Positions 1 to 7,851 of a stretch of DNA of 52,451 bases are shown here, piece by piece (the stretch's first letter is position 1; each line of letters begins with the position of its first letter). Source of the stretch: Spirochaetaceae bacterium (GTDB lineage Bacteria > Spirochaetota > Spirochaetia > DSM-27196 > PWMO01). Below the pieces are notes generated by a model that did not search any database, was not told the origin of the DNA, and saw nothing but the letters and a program-made list of their open reading frames with translations. The stretch lies in NCBI GenBank assembly GCA_007693325.1, contig REDW01000074.1, forward strand, positions 1 to 52,451, given 5' to 3'. Made by a program: the position numbers and the translations under genes.

Positions 1-49
1 CACAACCGGAAATCTCCTGCTGCTTCAGTTTCACCAACATTTTCGGCAC
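1..49 (-). other. Possible 5' end of a divergent gene cut by the window edge
   Basis: On the minus strand an open frame runs off the left edge from a GTG at 49 (or an ATG at 40). It begins MPKMLVKLKQQEISG, which looks like a lysine-rich, helical protein start. A plus-strand frame ending with a stop at 90-92 is the alternative, but its translation is Cys-rich and less protein-like. Too little sequence is present to name a family. Confidence 0.2.
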
Positions 50-63
50 CAGTTCATGCGCGG

Positions 64-92
64 TTGATTCCGAGGCGTATCTGTGCTATTAG
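64..92 (+). promoter_or_regulatory. Predicted sigma70-type promoter of folE2-purH
   Basis: TTGATT (64-69) and TATTAG (87-92) are separated by 17 nt, each matching the consensus at 4 of 6 positions. The predicted transcript start near 99 would leave a leader of about 13 nt before the GTG at 112. No clear Zur-type palindrome is visible, although zinc control of folE2 is common in other bacteria. Confidence 0.4.
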
Positions 93-111
93 CTGAAGAC
101 CATGTACATCA

Positions 112-924
112 GTGTCAAAGCGGGACCAACCGGTGGTTGATGTCCAGAACCTCAATGACGAACGCAATATCCCGATCGAGAAAGTTGGGGTCAAGAATCT
201 GCGCTACCCGGTAACCGTACTGGACAAGGAGTACGGTCAGCAGCACACCGTAGCCACGGTAAACCTGTTTGCCAACCTGCCGCACCATTACAAGGGCACC
301 CACATGAGCCGCTTCATTGAAGTGTTCAACCAGCACTACACCGAAATACAGATGCCGACCTTCCTGACAATGCTGGAGGAGATGCGCGTTGCGCTGGACG
401 CCGAGACGGCATACGGCGAGATACGCTTCCCGTACTTCCTGCAGAAGGCAGCGCCGGTTTCCGGCCAGAGAGGCATGATGTCCTACAGTTGCTGGTTTAT
501 CGGCGAGCGCGGCGTACACGCCAAGCGTTTTGTGGTTGGTATAGAGGTTCCGGTGACAACCCTCTGCCCCTGCTCCAAGGAGATCTCCGCTCGCGGTGCC
601 CACAACCAGCGAGGTATCGTGCGAGTGCAGTTGCAGCTCGGTCCGTTTTTCTGGATAGAGGATATCATCGCAATTGTGGAGTCAGCAGCCTCGAGTGGGC
701 TCTACACGCTGCTCAAGCGCGAGGATGAACGCTTTGTTACCGAGCGCGCCTACGACCATCCAGTCTTTGTAGAAGATCTGGTTCGTGAGGTGAGCGTTGG
801 TATCGAGCAGCTGGATTCCTTTCCCTGGTTCAGTGTCGAGGCCGAGAACATGGAAAGCATCCACAATCATGAAGCCTACGCCTACGTAGAGCGCGGAGAG
901 AAACAGTGGCAATCGAACGGGTGA
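112..924 (+). CDS. folE2: GTP cyclohydrolase FolE2 (type IB)
   Basis: This enzyme converts GTP to 7,8-dihydroneopterin triphosphate, the first step of tetrahydrofolate and queuosine-type deazapurine synthesis. The 270-residue length fits the FolE2/MptA family, not FolE. Family hallmarks are visible: LPHHYKGTHMSRF near residues 56-68, a metal-site region TTLCPCSKEIS (Cys152/Cys154) and a following GAHNQRG (His164). The start is a GTG; a stop lies in frame at 94-96 and no other start intervenes. The ATG at 102 is in another frame and soon terminates. Its 3' end overlaps the next purine gene by 19 bp, so the two are probably translationally coupled. Folate made here would supply the formyl donor used by the downstream AICAR transformylase. 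FolE2 typically replaces FolE when zinc is limiting. Confidence 0.93.
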   Translation: MSKRDQPVVDVQNLNDERNIPIEKVGVKNLRYPVTVLDKEYGQQHTVATVNLFANLPHHYKGTHMSRFIEVFNQHYTEIQMPTFLTMLEEMRVALDAETAYGEIRFPYFLQKAAPVSGQRGMMSYSCWFIGERGVHAKRFVVGIEVPVTTLCPCSKEISARGAHNQRGIVRVQLQLGPFFWIEDIIAIVESAASSGLYTLLKREDERFVTERAYDHPVFVEDLVREVSVGIEQLDSFPWFSVEAENMESIHNHEAYAYVERGEKQWQSNG

Positions 925-1598
925 CAAAGACCGACAACCTGGTGGCGTTGCGCCACGCGCTGGTGAGCGTTTCCAACAAGACCGGCCTGGAGGCGTTTAT
1001 TCGCAATCTCGCGGCTGCAGCCCCAGGCATTACGTTCTATTCAACCGGTGGTACGTTCAACGCACTGCAGCCGATTGTGGCATCGCTGGATTCGGCTTCG
1101 CTGGTAGCGGTGAGCGATTTCACCGGTCAGCCGGAAATGCGTGGCGGCCTGGTCAAGACGCTCGACTACCGCATCTATCTAGGCCTGTTGTCCGAGACCT
1201 ACAACCGCGACCACCAGCAGGACATCGAGCGCCTGGCGGGGGTGCGCTTTGACATGACGGTGGTCAATCTGTATCCGTTCCAGCGCGTTACAACCAACCC
1301 CAACGTAGACATCGAAGACGCTCGCGGCAACATAGATATCGGTGGCCCGGCAATGCTGCGCGCTTCTGCCAAGAACTTCCTGCGCGTAATGGCTGTCTGC
1401 GATCCCTCGGACTATCAGACTATAGTTGACCACCTCGGGCAGCACGGCGGTGCCTCTACGCTGCAGATGCGCAAGCAACTGGCGCAGAAGGTCTTCCGCA
1501 CCACCAGTGAATACGATGCAGCAATTGCCGCCTATCTCGAGGGCATTGGCGCCGCCGACCTCGATGCAGCCTACGATGTAGACGCGGAGTCCCCATGA
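906..1598 (+). CDS. purH: IMP cyclohydrolase, stand-alone N-terminal half of PurH
   Basis: This 230-residue protein corresponds to the MGS-like IMP cyclohydrolase domain of bifunctional PurH, which closes FAICAR to IMP. Visible motifs are ALVSVSNKTGLE at the N terminus, FYSTGGT, VVNLYPF and DIGGPAMLRASAKN. The frame ends cleanly with TGA, and an ATGA overlap starts the AICAR transformylase. Most bacteria carry both activities in one chain of about 510-530 residues; here they are separate. The GTG at 906 lies inside the end of folE2; a second GTG at 921 is an alternative start. Splitting at the domain boundary with a functional start codon argues for a genuine two-gene arrangement and against a sequencing error. 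Confidence 0.88.
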   Translation: MAIERVTKTDNLVALRHALVSVSNKTGLEAFIRNLAAAAPGITFYSTGGTFNALQPIVASLDSASLVAVSDFTGQPEMRGGLVKTLDYRIYLGLLSETYNRDHQQDIERLAGVRFDMTVVNLYPFQRVTTNPNVDIEDARGNIDIGGPAMLRASAKNFLRVMAVCDPSDYQTIVDHLGQHGGASTLQMRKQLAQKVFRTTSEYDAAIAAYLEGIGAADLDAAYDVDAESP

Positions 1599-2854
1599 AA
1601 GCGTCACGCGAAGTCGCGTCGCAGTATCAAACCATCAACCGCGATGTTTTCCCGGCCAGAATGGATATTGCGTTCTACGACGATCAGTCCAACCGACAGA
1701 CACTGTGCTACGAGAAAGTATGCTGGTCCATCGATGGAGATCGCCAGGGGTTGCGCTACGGCGAGAACCCAACTCAGCCCGCGGCGTTCTACCGCCTGAT
1801 CAACGGGAACCTGACCCTCGGCGAGGTTCAGATGCTGGCAGCGGGAAGATATCTGACGTCCGACATGCAGCTGCTGCAATCGGGCAAGCACCCCGGCAAG
1901 ATTAACCTGACAGACGTTGACAGCGCTCTGGCCATCCTGCGCTACTTTGCCGATACGCCAACCGCGGTGATCGTCAAACACAACAACCCGTGTGGCGTGG
2001 CCAAAGCCGACACTGTACTCAGCGCGTGGCAGCGCGCGCTGGAGGCTGACCGGATTGCGGCATTTGGCGGCGCGGTGGCGCTGAATCGTTCGCTGGACAT
2101 CGAGACCGCAGAAGCCATCGCCTCACACTATGTGGAAGTGGTGGCCGCCCCGGACTACGAGGAGGGTGCCTTTGAAATACTGCAGCGGCGCAAGAATCTG
2201 CGCATCCTGCGGATTGCCAACATTGCGCGGCTGCACGAGTTTGTAGCGCAGCCGGTGCTGGAGTTCAAGAGCCTGATTGACGCCGGAGTGATCGTGCAAT
2301 GGTCATTCACGCCGCGGGTTCGTACTGTTTCTGACTTTCAACCCGCCGAGGTCGAGCATCAGGGAACGGTCTATCGCGTTCAAAGAACCCCCTCCGCAAC
2401 AGAACTCGACGATATGTTGTTCGGTTGGCTTGTGGAAACCGGGATTACCAGCAACTCCGTGATCTACGTCAAGGACGGCGTCACGGTTGGAATTGGCACC
2501 GGAGAACAGGATCGTGTTGGAGTGGCAGAAATAGCGCGCGACAAGGCCTACCGCAAGTCCGCCGATCGACTGGCGTGGCAGCAGTTTGGTAACGCCTACA
2601 GTCAGCTGGAAGATCGCGATCAACTGGCCGCCATTGATCACATGGTGGCACAAATCAACGGCGGCCTCAGGGACTCGATCATGATCAGCGATGCCTTCTT
2701 CCCTTTTCGTGACGGGGTGGATGTGGGCATCCGCGAAGGCATCCGCGGCGTGGTGCAGTCCGGCGGCAGCGTACGCGACTGGGAAGTCATTCAAGCCTGC
2801 AACGAAGCCGGAGTATCGATGGTGTTCACCGGCGAGCGGTGCTTCCGTCATTGA
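1595..2854 (+). CDS. purH: AICAR transformylase, stand-alone C-terminal half of PurH
   Basis: This 419-residue protein matches the AICAR formyltransferase domain of PurH, which transfers a formyl group from 10-formyl-tetrahydrofolate to AICAR. The diagnostic catalytic segment KHNNPCGVAKADT is near residue 129, and ISDAFFPFRDGVD lies near the C terminus. LRYGENPTQPAAF near residue 56 is also typical. It is coupled to the cyclohydrolase by an ATGA overlap. It carries about 50 residues before the usual domain start, which may stabilise the split enzyme. Together the two halves should make IMP, which the downstream purB, purA, guaB and guaA genes process. Confidence 0.9.
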   Translation: MKASREVASQYQTINRDVFPARMDIAFYDDQSNRQTLCYEKVCWSIDGDRQGLRYGENPTQPAAFYRLINGNLTLGEVQMLAAGRYLTSDMQLLQSGKHPGKINLTDVDSALAILRYFADTPTAVIVKHNNPCGVAKADTVLSAWQRALEADRIAAFGGAVALNRSLDIETAEAIASHYVEVVAAPDYEEGAFEILQRRKNLRILRIANIARLHEFVAQPVLEFKSLIDAGVIVQWSFTPRVRTVSDFQPAEVEHQGTVYRVQRTPSATELDDMLFGWLVETGITSNSVIYVKDGVTVGIGTGEQDRVGVAEIARDKAYRKSADRLAWQQFGNAYSQLEDRDQLAAIDHMVAQINGGLRDSIMISDAFFPFRDGVDVGIREGIRGVVQSGGSVRDWEVIQACNEAGVSMVFTGERCFRH

Positions 2855-2860
2855 CCGCTC

Positions 2861-2889
2861 TTTACCGCCGGCGCACAACGCGCTATTAT
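2861..2889 (+). promoter_or_regulatory. Predicted promoter of the small membrane-protein genes
   Basis: TTTACC (2861-2866) and TATTAT (2884-2889) are 17 nt apart, the latter a 5 of 6 match. This would start a transcript near 2896 with a leader of about 40 nt that includes the GGGGAGA ribosome site before the ATG at 2937. Confidence 0.4.
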
Positions 2890-2936
2890 GAATTTACAGA
2901 GTTCAGCGGCAGAGAGGCGCATTGGGGAGAAACCAA

Positions 2937-3302
2937 ATGAGAGAGATCGTTCCGCGAGAGACACTGGTCAGACAGGGAATGCGCGGCTTCGGCGGTGTAG
3001 GCGGTGGGGTGGGATTGCTGGTTTTGCAGAGTCTGGCGCGCATCGGCAGCGGACTTTCGCTGCCGGGGTTGATCGTAGGCGCAGGATTGACGGTCCTGGG
3101 GCTGGGGGTGGCCGCCAAAGATCCAACCGACCGTGATGCAGGTCTGGTCACCGCAGCTGCCGGTATCATGACCGGGGTTGCCTCGTTACCGATAGTCGGG
3201 GGATTGGCCAGCGGTCTGATGTGGATCTCCGGCGTGGGACTGCTTGCAATCGGCGGTTATAACCTGTATCGCTTCTTCAAGGGCATCAAGGCCAGAAGCT
3301 GA
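2937..3302 (+). CDS. Small glycine-rich membrane protein of unknown function
   Basis: I do not recognise a family. The 121-residue protein begins MREIVPRETLVRQGM and consists mostly of glycine- and leucine-rich hydrophobic stretches (roughly residues 15-50 and 65-110), consistent with three or four short membrane helices, and ends in a basic tail. The ATG at 2937 is preferred over an upstream TTG at 2922 because GGGGAGA lies 6 nt before it. Its stop codon overlaps a downstream ATG, and it is followed by a LapA-like gene. It is probably an inner-membrane protein of a small envelope operon. Confidence 0.7.
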   Translation: MREIVPRETLVRQGMRGFGGVGGGVGLLVLQSLARIGSGLSLPGLIVGAGLTVLGLGVAAKDPTDRDAGLVTAAAGIMTGVASLPIVGGLASGLMWISGVGLLAIGGYNLYRFFKGIKARS

Positions 3303-3358
3303 TGCCCGGGCAATCAACCGATTCCGTGACCAACAATACCACAAGAAGGAGAAAAACC

Positions 3359-3682
3359 GTGCCGTGGCGCTTAGTCCTGTTCTTGATTGTGCTGGGTTTG
3401 GTAGTAGCCTTTGCCGGATTCAACGCCGGGAATGTCACCGATATATCCTTCGGCTTTCATACCGTAGAGGCCGTTCCTATCTTCATGAGCCTGTTCGCGG
3501 CGTTTTTTCTTGGGGCGCTGATCGTTCTGCCGTTTACGGTCTTCCGTCGCTCAAAGAAGAGCCGGAAACCGCCGAAAGATAAGCAAGAGAAGTTGACCAG
3601 GGCGCAGAAGAAGGAACAGCGCCGGATGGACAAGAACAAGAAACAGAACGCCGACGCCGCAGCCCACACGGTTTCACACTGA
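3359..3682 (+). CDS. LapA-family (DUF1049-like) inner-membrane protein
   Basis: The 107-residue product has two hydrophobic helices (about residues 4-25 and 40-62) separated by a short loop with NVTDISFGFHTVEAVP, followed by a very lysine-rich cytoplasmic tail. This is the pattern of LapA/YciS-type proteins, which in enterobacteria take part in control of lipopolysaccharide synthesis. The start is placed at a GTG because AAGGAG sits exactly 7 nt upstream and it gives the usual short N terminus. An in-frame ATG at 3302 would add 19 polar residues and has a poorer ribosome site. Function here is unproven. Confidence 0.72.
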   Translation: MPWRLVLFLIVLGLVVAFAGFNAGNVTDISFGFHTVEAVPIFMSLFAAFFLGALIVLPFTVFRRSKKSRKPPKDKQEKLTRAQKKEQRRMDKNKKQNADAAAHTVSH

Positions 3683-3722
3683 TCCAGGGATGCCGGGCGC
3701 CGGCCAATTGGGGTGAGGGCGC

Positions 3723-4787
3723 ATGTATTCCTGTACGTCTTATCGATTTCGCGTAACGCTATACGTTTTTGTCTTGCTCCTGCTGCCGCTGTACGGCGCT
3801 ATTGCGCAAACCGACGGCCCAGATCCCGCTCTTCAGCGGGTACACGCTGCCGACACTATCCGTGAAAGCCGCCAACTACTGCGTGAACTGCTGGAAACGC
3901 TGGAGCAGCCGGCCGATCTGCAGCGGGCTCACGCCTTGATTGGCGAGCTTTCTGAGCTGTCCGGCGATTACTCGCAAGCGCAGTATCACTACAGACGTGC
4001 GTGGGATCAGGGCAGCCAGGACCAGCCAGCGCTCGGACTGCTGTTGCTCTCGGCGCAGCTCCTGCTGGAGCTGGGAGATATCGAAGCAGCGTTAGAGGAG
4101 GCGCAGCTGGTAGTCGAGCGTTCCAGCGAGGCCAGCCGGCAGCGTGACGCCATGCTGCTGCAGGCGCGCAGCCGGCTGGCCGCCGCCGATCAGGACGGCG
4201 CCGCGCGTACCGTCTCTGAGGTCTGGCAGGCGGCGTCTGCGGATGCACGCGGCCACGACCGCCCCGGTCAGCTCTACGTCATCTACGACCTTGCACGTCA
4301 GCTTGAACTGCAGCAGGTGGCGCAAGAGACGTTAACGGCTCTGGAAGAGAATCACCCGCACAGCGTTGAGTACGCGTTGGCCCGAACCGATCGTCCGGCG
4401 CACCGAACGCGGGTTGAACCGCTTCCGTCACCGTCGCAGGTGCTGGTCGCCCTGCCGTGGGTGGAATCTGCGTCACCGCTACGTGCTGTGCCAAGCGCAG
4501 CGGGACCCATTGCCGCTGCCACAACGACGCAGCAAGAGAGAGCATCCGAGCCAACGGTACACGCGATTCAGACCGGATCATTTCGCGATCCCGAGAATGC
4601 TACCTATATGGCGCGCGACATCAGCAACGCGGGCTTTGCCGCGGAAGTCCGTCAGCAGAGCCGCAACGGACAAAAGCTATATCAGGTGGTGGTGCCGCTG
4701 GACAGCGGTACTGGACGCCAACAGGCTCTTGCCACCATGACTGCGTTGAAAGACGCCGGGATCGAAGGGTTCCTGCTCTACCAATAG
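3723..4787 (+). CDS. Secreted TPR-like protein with C-terminal SPOR domain
   Basis: The 354-residue protein has a signal peptide (hydrophobic residues 11-28, likely cut after AIA). A helical region of about residues 35-230 follows, with TPR-like pairs such as YSQAQYHYRRAWDQG and GDIEAALEEAQLVVERS. A proline- and alanine-rich linker leads to a SPOR domain at 279-354, starting VHAIQTGSFRDPENA. SPOR domains bind denuded glycan strands of peptidoglycan, often at division sites, so this protein probably sits in the periplasm on septal or curved wall. It follows the LapA-like gene by 40 bp with a GGTGAGGG ribosome site and may share its transcript. It converges on the lipoprotein gene that ends at 4808. 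Confidence 0.75.
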   Translation: MYSCTSYRFRVTLYVFVLLLLPLYGAIAQTDGPDPALQRVHAADTIRESRQLLRELLETLEQPADLQRAHALIGELSELSGDYSQAQYHYRRAWDQGSQDQPALGLLLLSAQLLLELGDIEAALEEAQLVVERSSEASRQRDAMLLQARSRLAAADQDGAARTVSEVWQAASADARGHDRPGQLYVIYDLARQLELQQVAQETLTALEENHPHSVEYALARTDRPAHRTRVEPLPSPSQVLVALPWVESASPLRAVPSAAGPIAAATTTQQERASEPTVHAIQTGSFRDPENATYMARDISNAGFAAEVRQQSRNGQKLYQVVVPLDSGTGRQQALATMTALKDAGIEGFLLYQ

Positions 4788-4807
4788 CCGCCCACGCGCG
4801 ACACTAA

Positions 4808-6340
4808 TCATCCGGCCGACTGCTGCTCGGGTGTGAGTTCTTCTATCTGCTCCAGCGTGATGGTTCTCGTGCTGACTGTCTCGATTCCGCTTGAACGTAC
4901 CCGCGCGGGTGTGAGCTTGACGGTGCGCACAACGCGGTCATCCTGTACGTCTTCACTGAACTCGATTCGATACGTCCGGTTCTCGGATACCAGGCCGTTG
5001 GGATCGAGAAACTTGAGATCGAGCACGTAGTCTTGAACCCTATACACCGCGTACCCCCCGGTGCGTTCCCGTCCGCCCTCGCGCATCGTGAAACGCGGTC
5101 CAGTGAACAGGATCTCGGTACCACTCTCGTTCTTGTACAGTCCCGACAGCGGCAGATCTGCCGTGCGCGCCGGGCGGCTGCGCTCCTGGACCATGCTCTG
5201 CTGCAGTCCCGGTGTAAGCCGGCGGTAAGTGCCGTTCCAGCCGTGGCCGCCTTCGATGTTGAGCGAGATCGTGTCGATTGCCGGCACCGAAACCGCCGCT
5301 TGCTTGCGTACGGTTTCAACCGCCTCGCTGTGCAGATTGATCCACAATCCGGGACCCGAACGATAGATGGTGCGGTTGGAGTTCAGCCATGAGTATGACT
5401 CTTGCGACTCACCACGGTACAGGATAATGCGGCGCGTCTTGGGGTTGAAGTAGGCAATCTCTCCCGATCCGTTGGCCGAGTCTTCAGCTATCGACCGATA
5501 CCACGGTCCGGCGAGGTAGGACTCAAAGTCCGATGCAGCCCCGTCGTAGAGCGCGGCCAGCTGAGCCTCTTCAATCGAGGCGCCGGCAATCTCTTCCTCG
5601 ATTGTGCGGACGTACTCACCGAGGTCATTACGCCAGTGGTAGGTGGTCTTGATCAGATCCAGCGGATTGTCCGATTCCCGGTTGCGGCGGTAAACCGATA
5701 TTGGGAAACTGCGCCCGGTTGTCTGCAGCGAGGCATACGCCTCGGAACGGTCGCTCTCTTCGATCTCAATGCTTGCATCCGAGACGAAAGACGCTACATT
5801 TTCATAGTACAGTCCAACCCCTGCGGGGGCCGTGGTACGTCGAAACAGGTCAAGGGTTTGTTCTCCGGCGTTGTTCATGCCGATAGCGACTATCTCCATC
5901 TCGTGATCACCGATCACATCGTTGACGTAGAGCGCGAACGTTCGCATGTTGTTGGCCTGCGTCTTTCCTTCCCATGTTGGCACGTAGGCGTTGCGCACCG
6001 TGTCAAAGTCCACCACCAACAGCCGTATCCGGTCCTCGGGATCATCGCGACGCTTGAACACGATGATCTGCTCCTCCATCTGATCCTGATCGAGATTGGT
6101 GTCGATCACCTGCGAGACAATGAAGTCGCTTGAGAGCGAGACTCTGAGTTCGTGTGCCCCGCTGCGTTCACGAATGGTTATCGGGGTTTGAACAGCCGAG
6201 GAGAGCGTTACGCCTTCACCGGCTTCCGGAACGATGAATCGCGGGCCACCTGAACTGGATGAGGTCGGTTGCTGCTGCGAGCACGACGCCAGCAGCGCTA
6301 GCATGAGAAAAGCGGTAACTGTGAGTACGGAGTGTCTCAT
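4808..6340 (-). CDS. Predicted large lipoprotein, spirochaete type
   Basis: From the ATG at 6340 the product is 510 residues and begins with a lipoprotein signal, MRHSVLTVTAFLMLALLASC, whose lipobox ends at Cys20. A low-complexity Ser/Gln linker follows. The mature part is rich in beta-strand patterns and contains Asp/Asn-rich segments such as DTNLDQDQMEEQ near residue 97 that resemble FG-GAP or VCBS-type calcium-binding turns. I cannot assign a function; a distant relation to treponemal pallilysin-related adhesins is possible, but I see no HExxH protease motif. Longer in-frame starts reach into purB and would bury the signal peptide. A GATAAT hexamer 7 nt before the start supports the chosen position. 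Confidence 0.72.
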   Translation of the reverse strand: MRHSVLTVTAFLMLALLASCSQQQPTSSSSGGPRFIVPEAGEGVTLSSAVQTPITIRERSGAHELRVSLSSDFIVSQVIDTNLDQDQMEEQIIVFKRRDDPEDRIRLLVVDFDTVRNAYVPTWEGKTQANNMRTFALYVNDVIGDHEMEIVAIGMNNAGEQTLDLFRRTTAPAGVGLYYENVASFVSDASIEIEESDRSEAYASLQTTGRSFPISVYRRNRESDNPLDLIKTTYHWRNDLGEYVRTIEEEIAGASIEEAQLAALYDGAASDFESYLAGPWYRSIAEDSANGSGEIAYFNPKTRRIILYRGESQESYSWLNSNRTIYRSGPGLWINLHSEAVETVRKQAAVSVPAIDTISLNIEGGHGWNGTYRRLTPGLQQSMVQERSRPARTADLPLSGLYKNESGTEILFTGPRFTMREGGRERTGGYAVYRVQDYVLDLKFLDPNGLVSENRTYRIEFSEDVQDDRVVRTVKLTPARVRSSGIETVSTRTITLEQIEELTPEQQSAG

Positions 6341-6347
6341 AGGGCAC

Positions 6348-6353
6348 ATTATC
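6348..6353 (-). promoter_or_regulatory. Predicted -10 box of the lipoprotein gene
   Basis: On the minus strand GATAAT (5 of 6 match) ends 7 nt before the ATG at 6340, predicting a transcript that begins at or next to the start codon. No convincing -35 was found at 16-18 nt. There is no Shine-Dalgarno sequence. Confidence 0.35.
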
Positions 6354-6383
6354 TCGCAAATCAACCCGAGTTTCCAGCGCTGT

Positions 6384-6412
6384 TTGACAAAAGCAGGCGC
6401 TTTGGGCATGAT
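6384..6412 (+). promoter_or_regulatory. Predicted promoter of purB-guaB, leaderless
   Basis: A perfect TTGACA at 6384-6389 is followed after 17 nt by CATGAT at 6407-6412 (4 of 6). The expected transcription start at about 6418-6420 coincides with the purB ATG at 6418. No ribosome-binding sequence precedes that ATG. Confidence 0.55.
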
Positions 6413-6417
6413 GCTGT

Positions 6418-7851
6418 ATGGACGCCCGCGGGATCTTCGAGAATATCTCACCGCTCGATCATCGCTACTATCAGGCAAACCGCGAACTCTTCGATCAGCT
6501 GGGCGAGTATCTCAGTGAACGCGCTTCGGTGCGCTACTGTCTCGCGGTTGAGACGGCGCTGCTGCGTGGCCACTTGCGGGCAGCTGATCAGCTTGACGCC
6601 GAGGCCGAGCAGGAACTTGCCGCGCTGACGGAACTGGTGAACGCCGAAGAAGTCTACGCCGAAGAAGAGATCACACGTCACAACATCCGCGCGCTGGTCA
6701 ACGTCATGCAGCGCAATCTGTCTCCCACGCTCGCAGCGTGGGTACACGTGGGCGCCACGTCGGTGGATATTCTCGATACTGCGCAGGCGATGCGCATCCG
6801 CGATGCAATGCAGAACGTGATTGTCCCGCTTGCCGCACAGCTGGTAGACGCTCTTGTTGCCCGCGCCCGCCAAGAGTCAGACACCGCACAGGTTGGGCGC
6901 ACCCACGGCCAGCACGCGGTGCCGATTACTTTTGGCTACGCGCTCGCTGAGTACGTAGCCCGTCTGGGCAAGAGCGTGCAGCAGCTCGCTGCGCGCAGCG
7001 CCGATCTGCGCGGCAAGCTCGCCGGCGCGGTTGGCGCCTATAACGCGCTCTCGGTTGTGACTGCTGACCCACTGGCTTTTGAGAAATCAATACTGCAGGA
7101 ACTCGGGTTGACGCCGTCGGAGTATTCGACTCAGCTGGTTGAGCCCGAATACCTGCTGCGCCTGCTGCTCGAGATCAATACCGCATTCGGCATTGTAGCC
7201 AACCTGGCCGACGACCTGCGCCATCTGCAGCGGACAGAGATCAACGAGGTGCGCGAAAGCTTTTCCGCCTCTCAGGTTGGATCTTCAACCATGCCGCAGA
7301 AGCGTAACCCGTGGAACTGTGAACACATCAAGAGTCTGTGGAAAGCGTTTGCGCCGCGGGTCCAGACGTTCTACATGGATCAAATCTCCGAGCACCAGCG
7401 AGATCTCAGTAACTCGGCTTCATCGCGATTTGTTGTCGAGTTTCTGGCCGGGTTTGCCGCGGCGCTGTCGCGCATGCACACGGTTGTGACCCGCCTTGAG
7501 GTGGATCGCCGCCAGATGATGCGCAATCTGCAATCCGGTGGACAGATGGTGCTGGCTGAACCGGCGTATATCTGTCTTGCACTGGCCGGGCGCAGCGATG
7601 CTCACGAAGTCATCCGCCGCGCTACGCTGCAGAGCCAACAAGAGGAGTGCAGCATTGTTGCGGTTTTGCGCCGCGACCAGCAGGTGTGGAGTGCAATTGA
7701 GGCGCGTCTGAAGCAGGTCGGCTACGATGACGCAGACGGATTTTTTGCGCATCCGCAGCTGTATCGCGGCCGCGCGGTAGCTCGAACCATCGAGCTCTGC
7801 GATCGCTATGAACTAATCATGAAGCGACTCAAGGAGAACAGTGGTGCTTGA
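6418..7851 (+). CDS. purB: Adenylosuccinate lyase
   Basis: PurB releases fumarate from SAICAR and from adenylosuccinate, acting both before AICAR and in the last step to AMP. The 477-residue protein carries the fumarase/aspartase superfamily signature GSSTMPQKRNPWN near residue 288, the catalytic histidine segment VGRTHGQHAVP near 159, and HVGATSVDILDT near 109. It opens with FENISPLDHRYY, typical of the family. It lacks a ribosome-binding site and its predicted promoter would start transcription at the ATG itself. Its 3' end overlaps guaB by 8 bp, so both are probably read from one message. It is divergent from the lipoprotein gene. Confidence 0.95.
   Translation: MDARGIFENISPLDHRYYQANRELFDQLGEYLSERASVRYCLAVETALLRGHLRAADQLDAEAEQELAALTELVNAEEVYAEEEITRHNIRALVNVMQRNLSPTLAAWVHVGATSVDILDTAQAMRIRDAMQNVIVPLAAQLVDALVARARQESDTAQVGRTHGQHAVPITFGYALAEYVARLGKSVQQLAARSADLRGKLAGAVGAYNALSVVTADPLAFEKSILQELGLTPSEYSTQLVEPEYLLRLLLEINTAFGIVANLADDLRHLQRTEINEVRESFSASQVGSSTMPQKRNPWNCEHIKSLWKAFAPRVQTFYMDQISEHQRDLSNSASSRFVVEFLAGFAAALSRMHTVVTRLEVDRRQMMRNLQSGGQMVLAEPAYICLALAGRSDAHEVIRRATLQSQQEECSIVAVLRRDQQVWSAIEARLKQVGYDDADGFFAHPQLYRGRAVARTIELCDRYELIMKRLKENSGA

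Noticed and set aside
1590..1600. Frameshift splitting a single purH
   Set aside because: An ATGA overlap at a domain boundary and an N-terminal extension of the second gene fit two genes better, though reads should confirm.
2851..2856. TTGACC as -35 for the gene at 2937
   Set aside because: Its spacing to TATTAT is 27 nt; TTTACC at 17 nt is better.
5850..5920. Possible pallilysin-like metalloprotease site in the lipoprotein
   Set aside because: The His-Glu pair in GDHEMEIVAI lacks the second His of HExxH.
5402..6133. Open frame of 243 codons on the plus strand
   Set aside because: It lies antisense within the lipoprotein gene, has no ribosome site and its translation shows no domain pattern.
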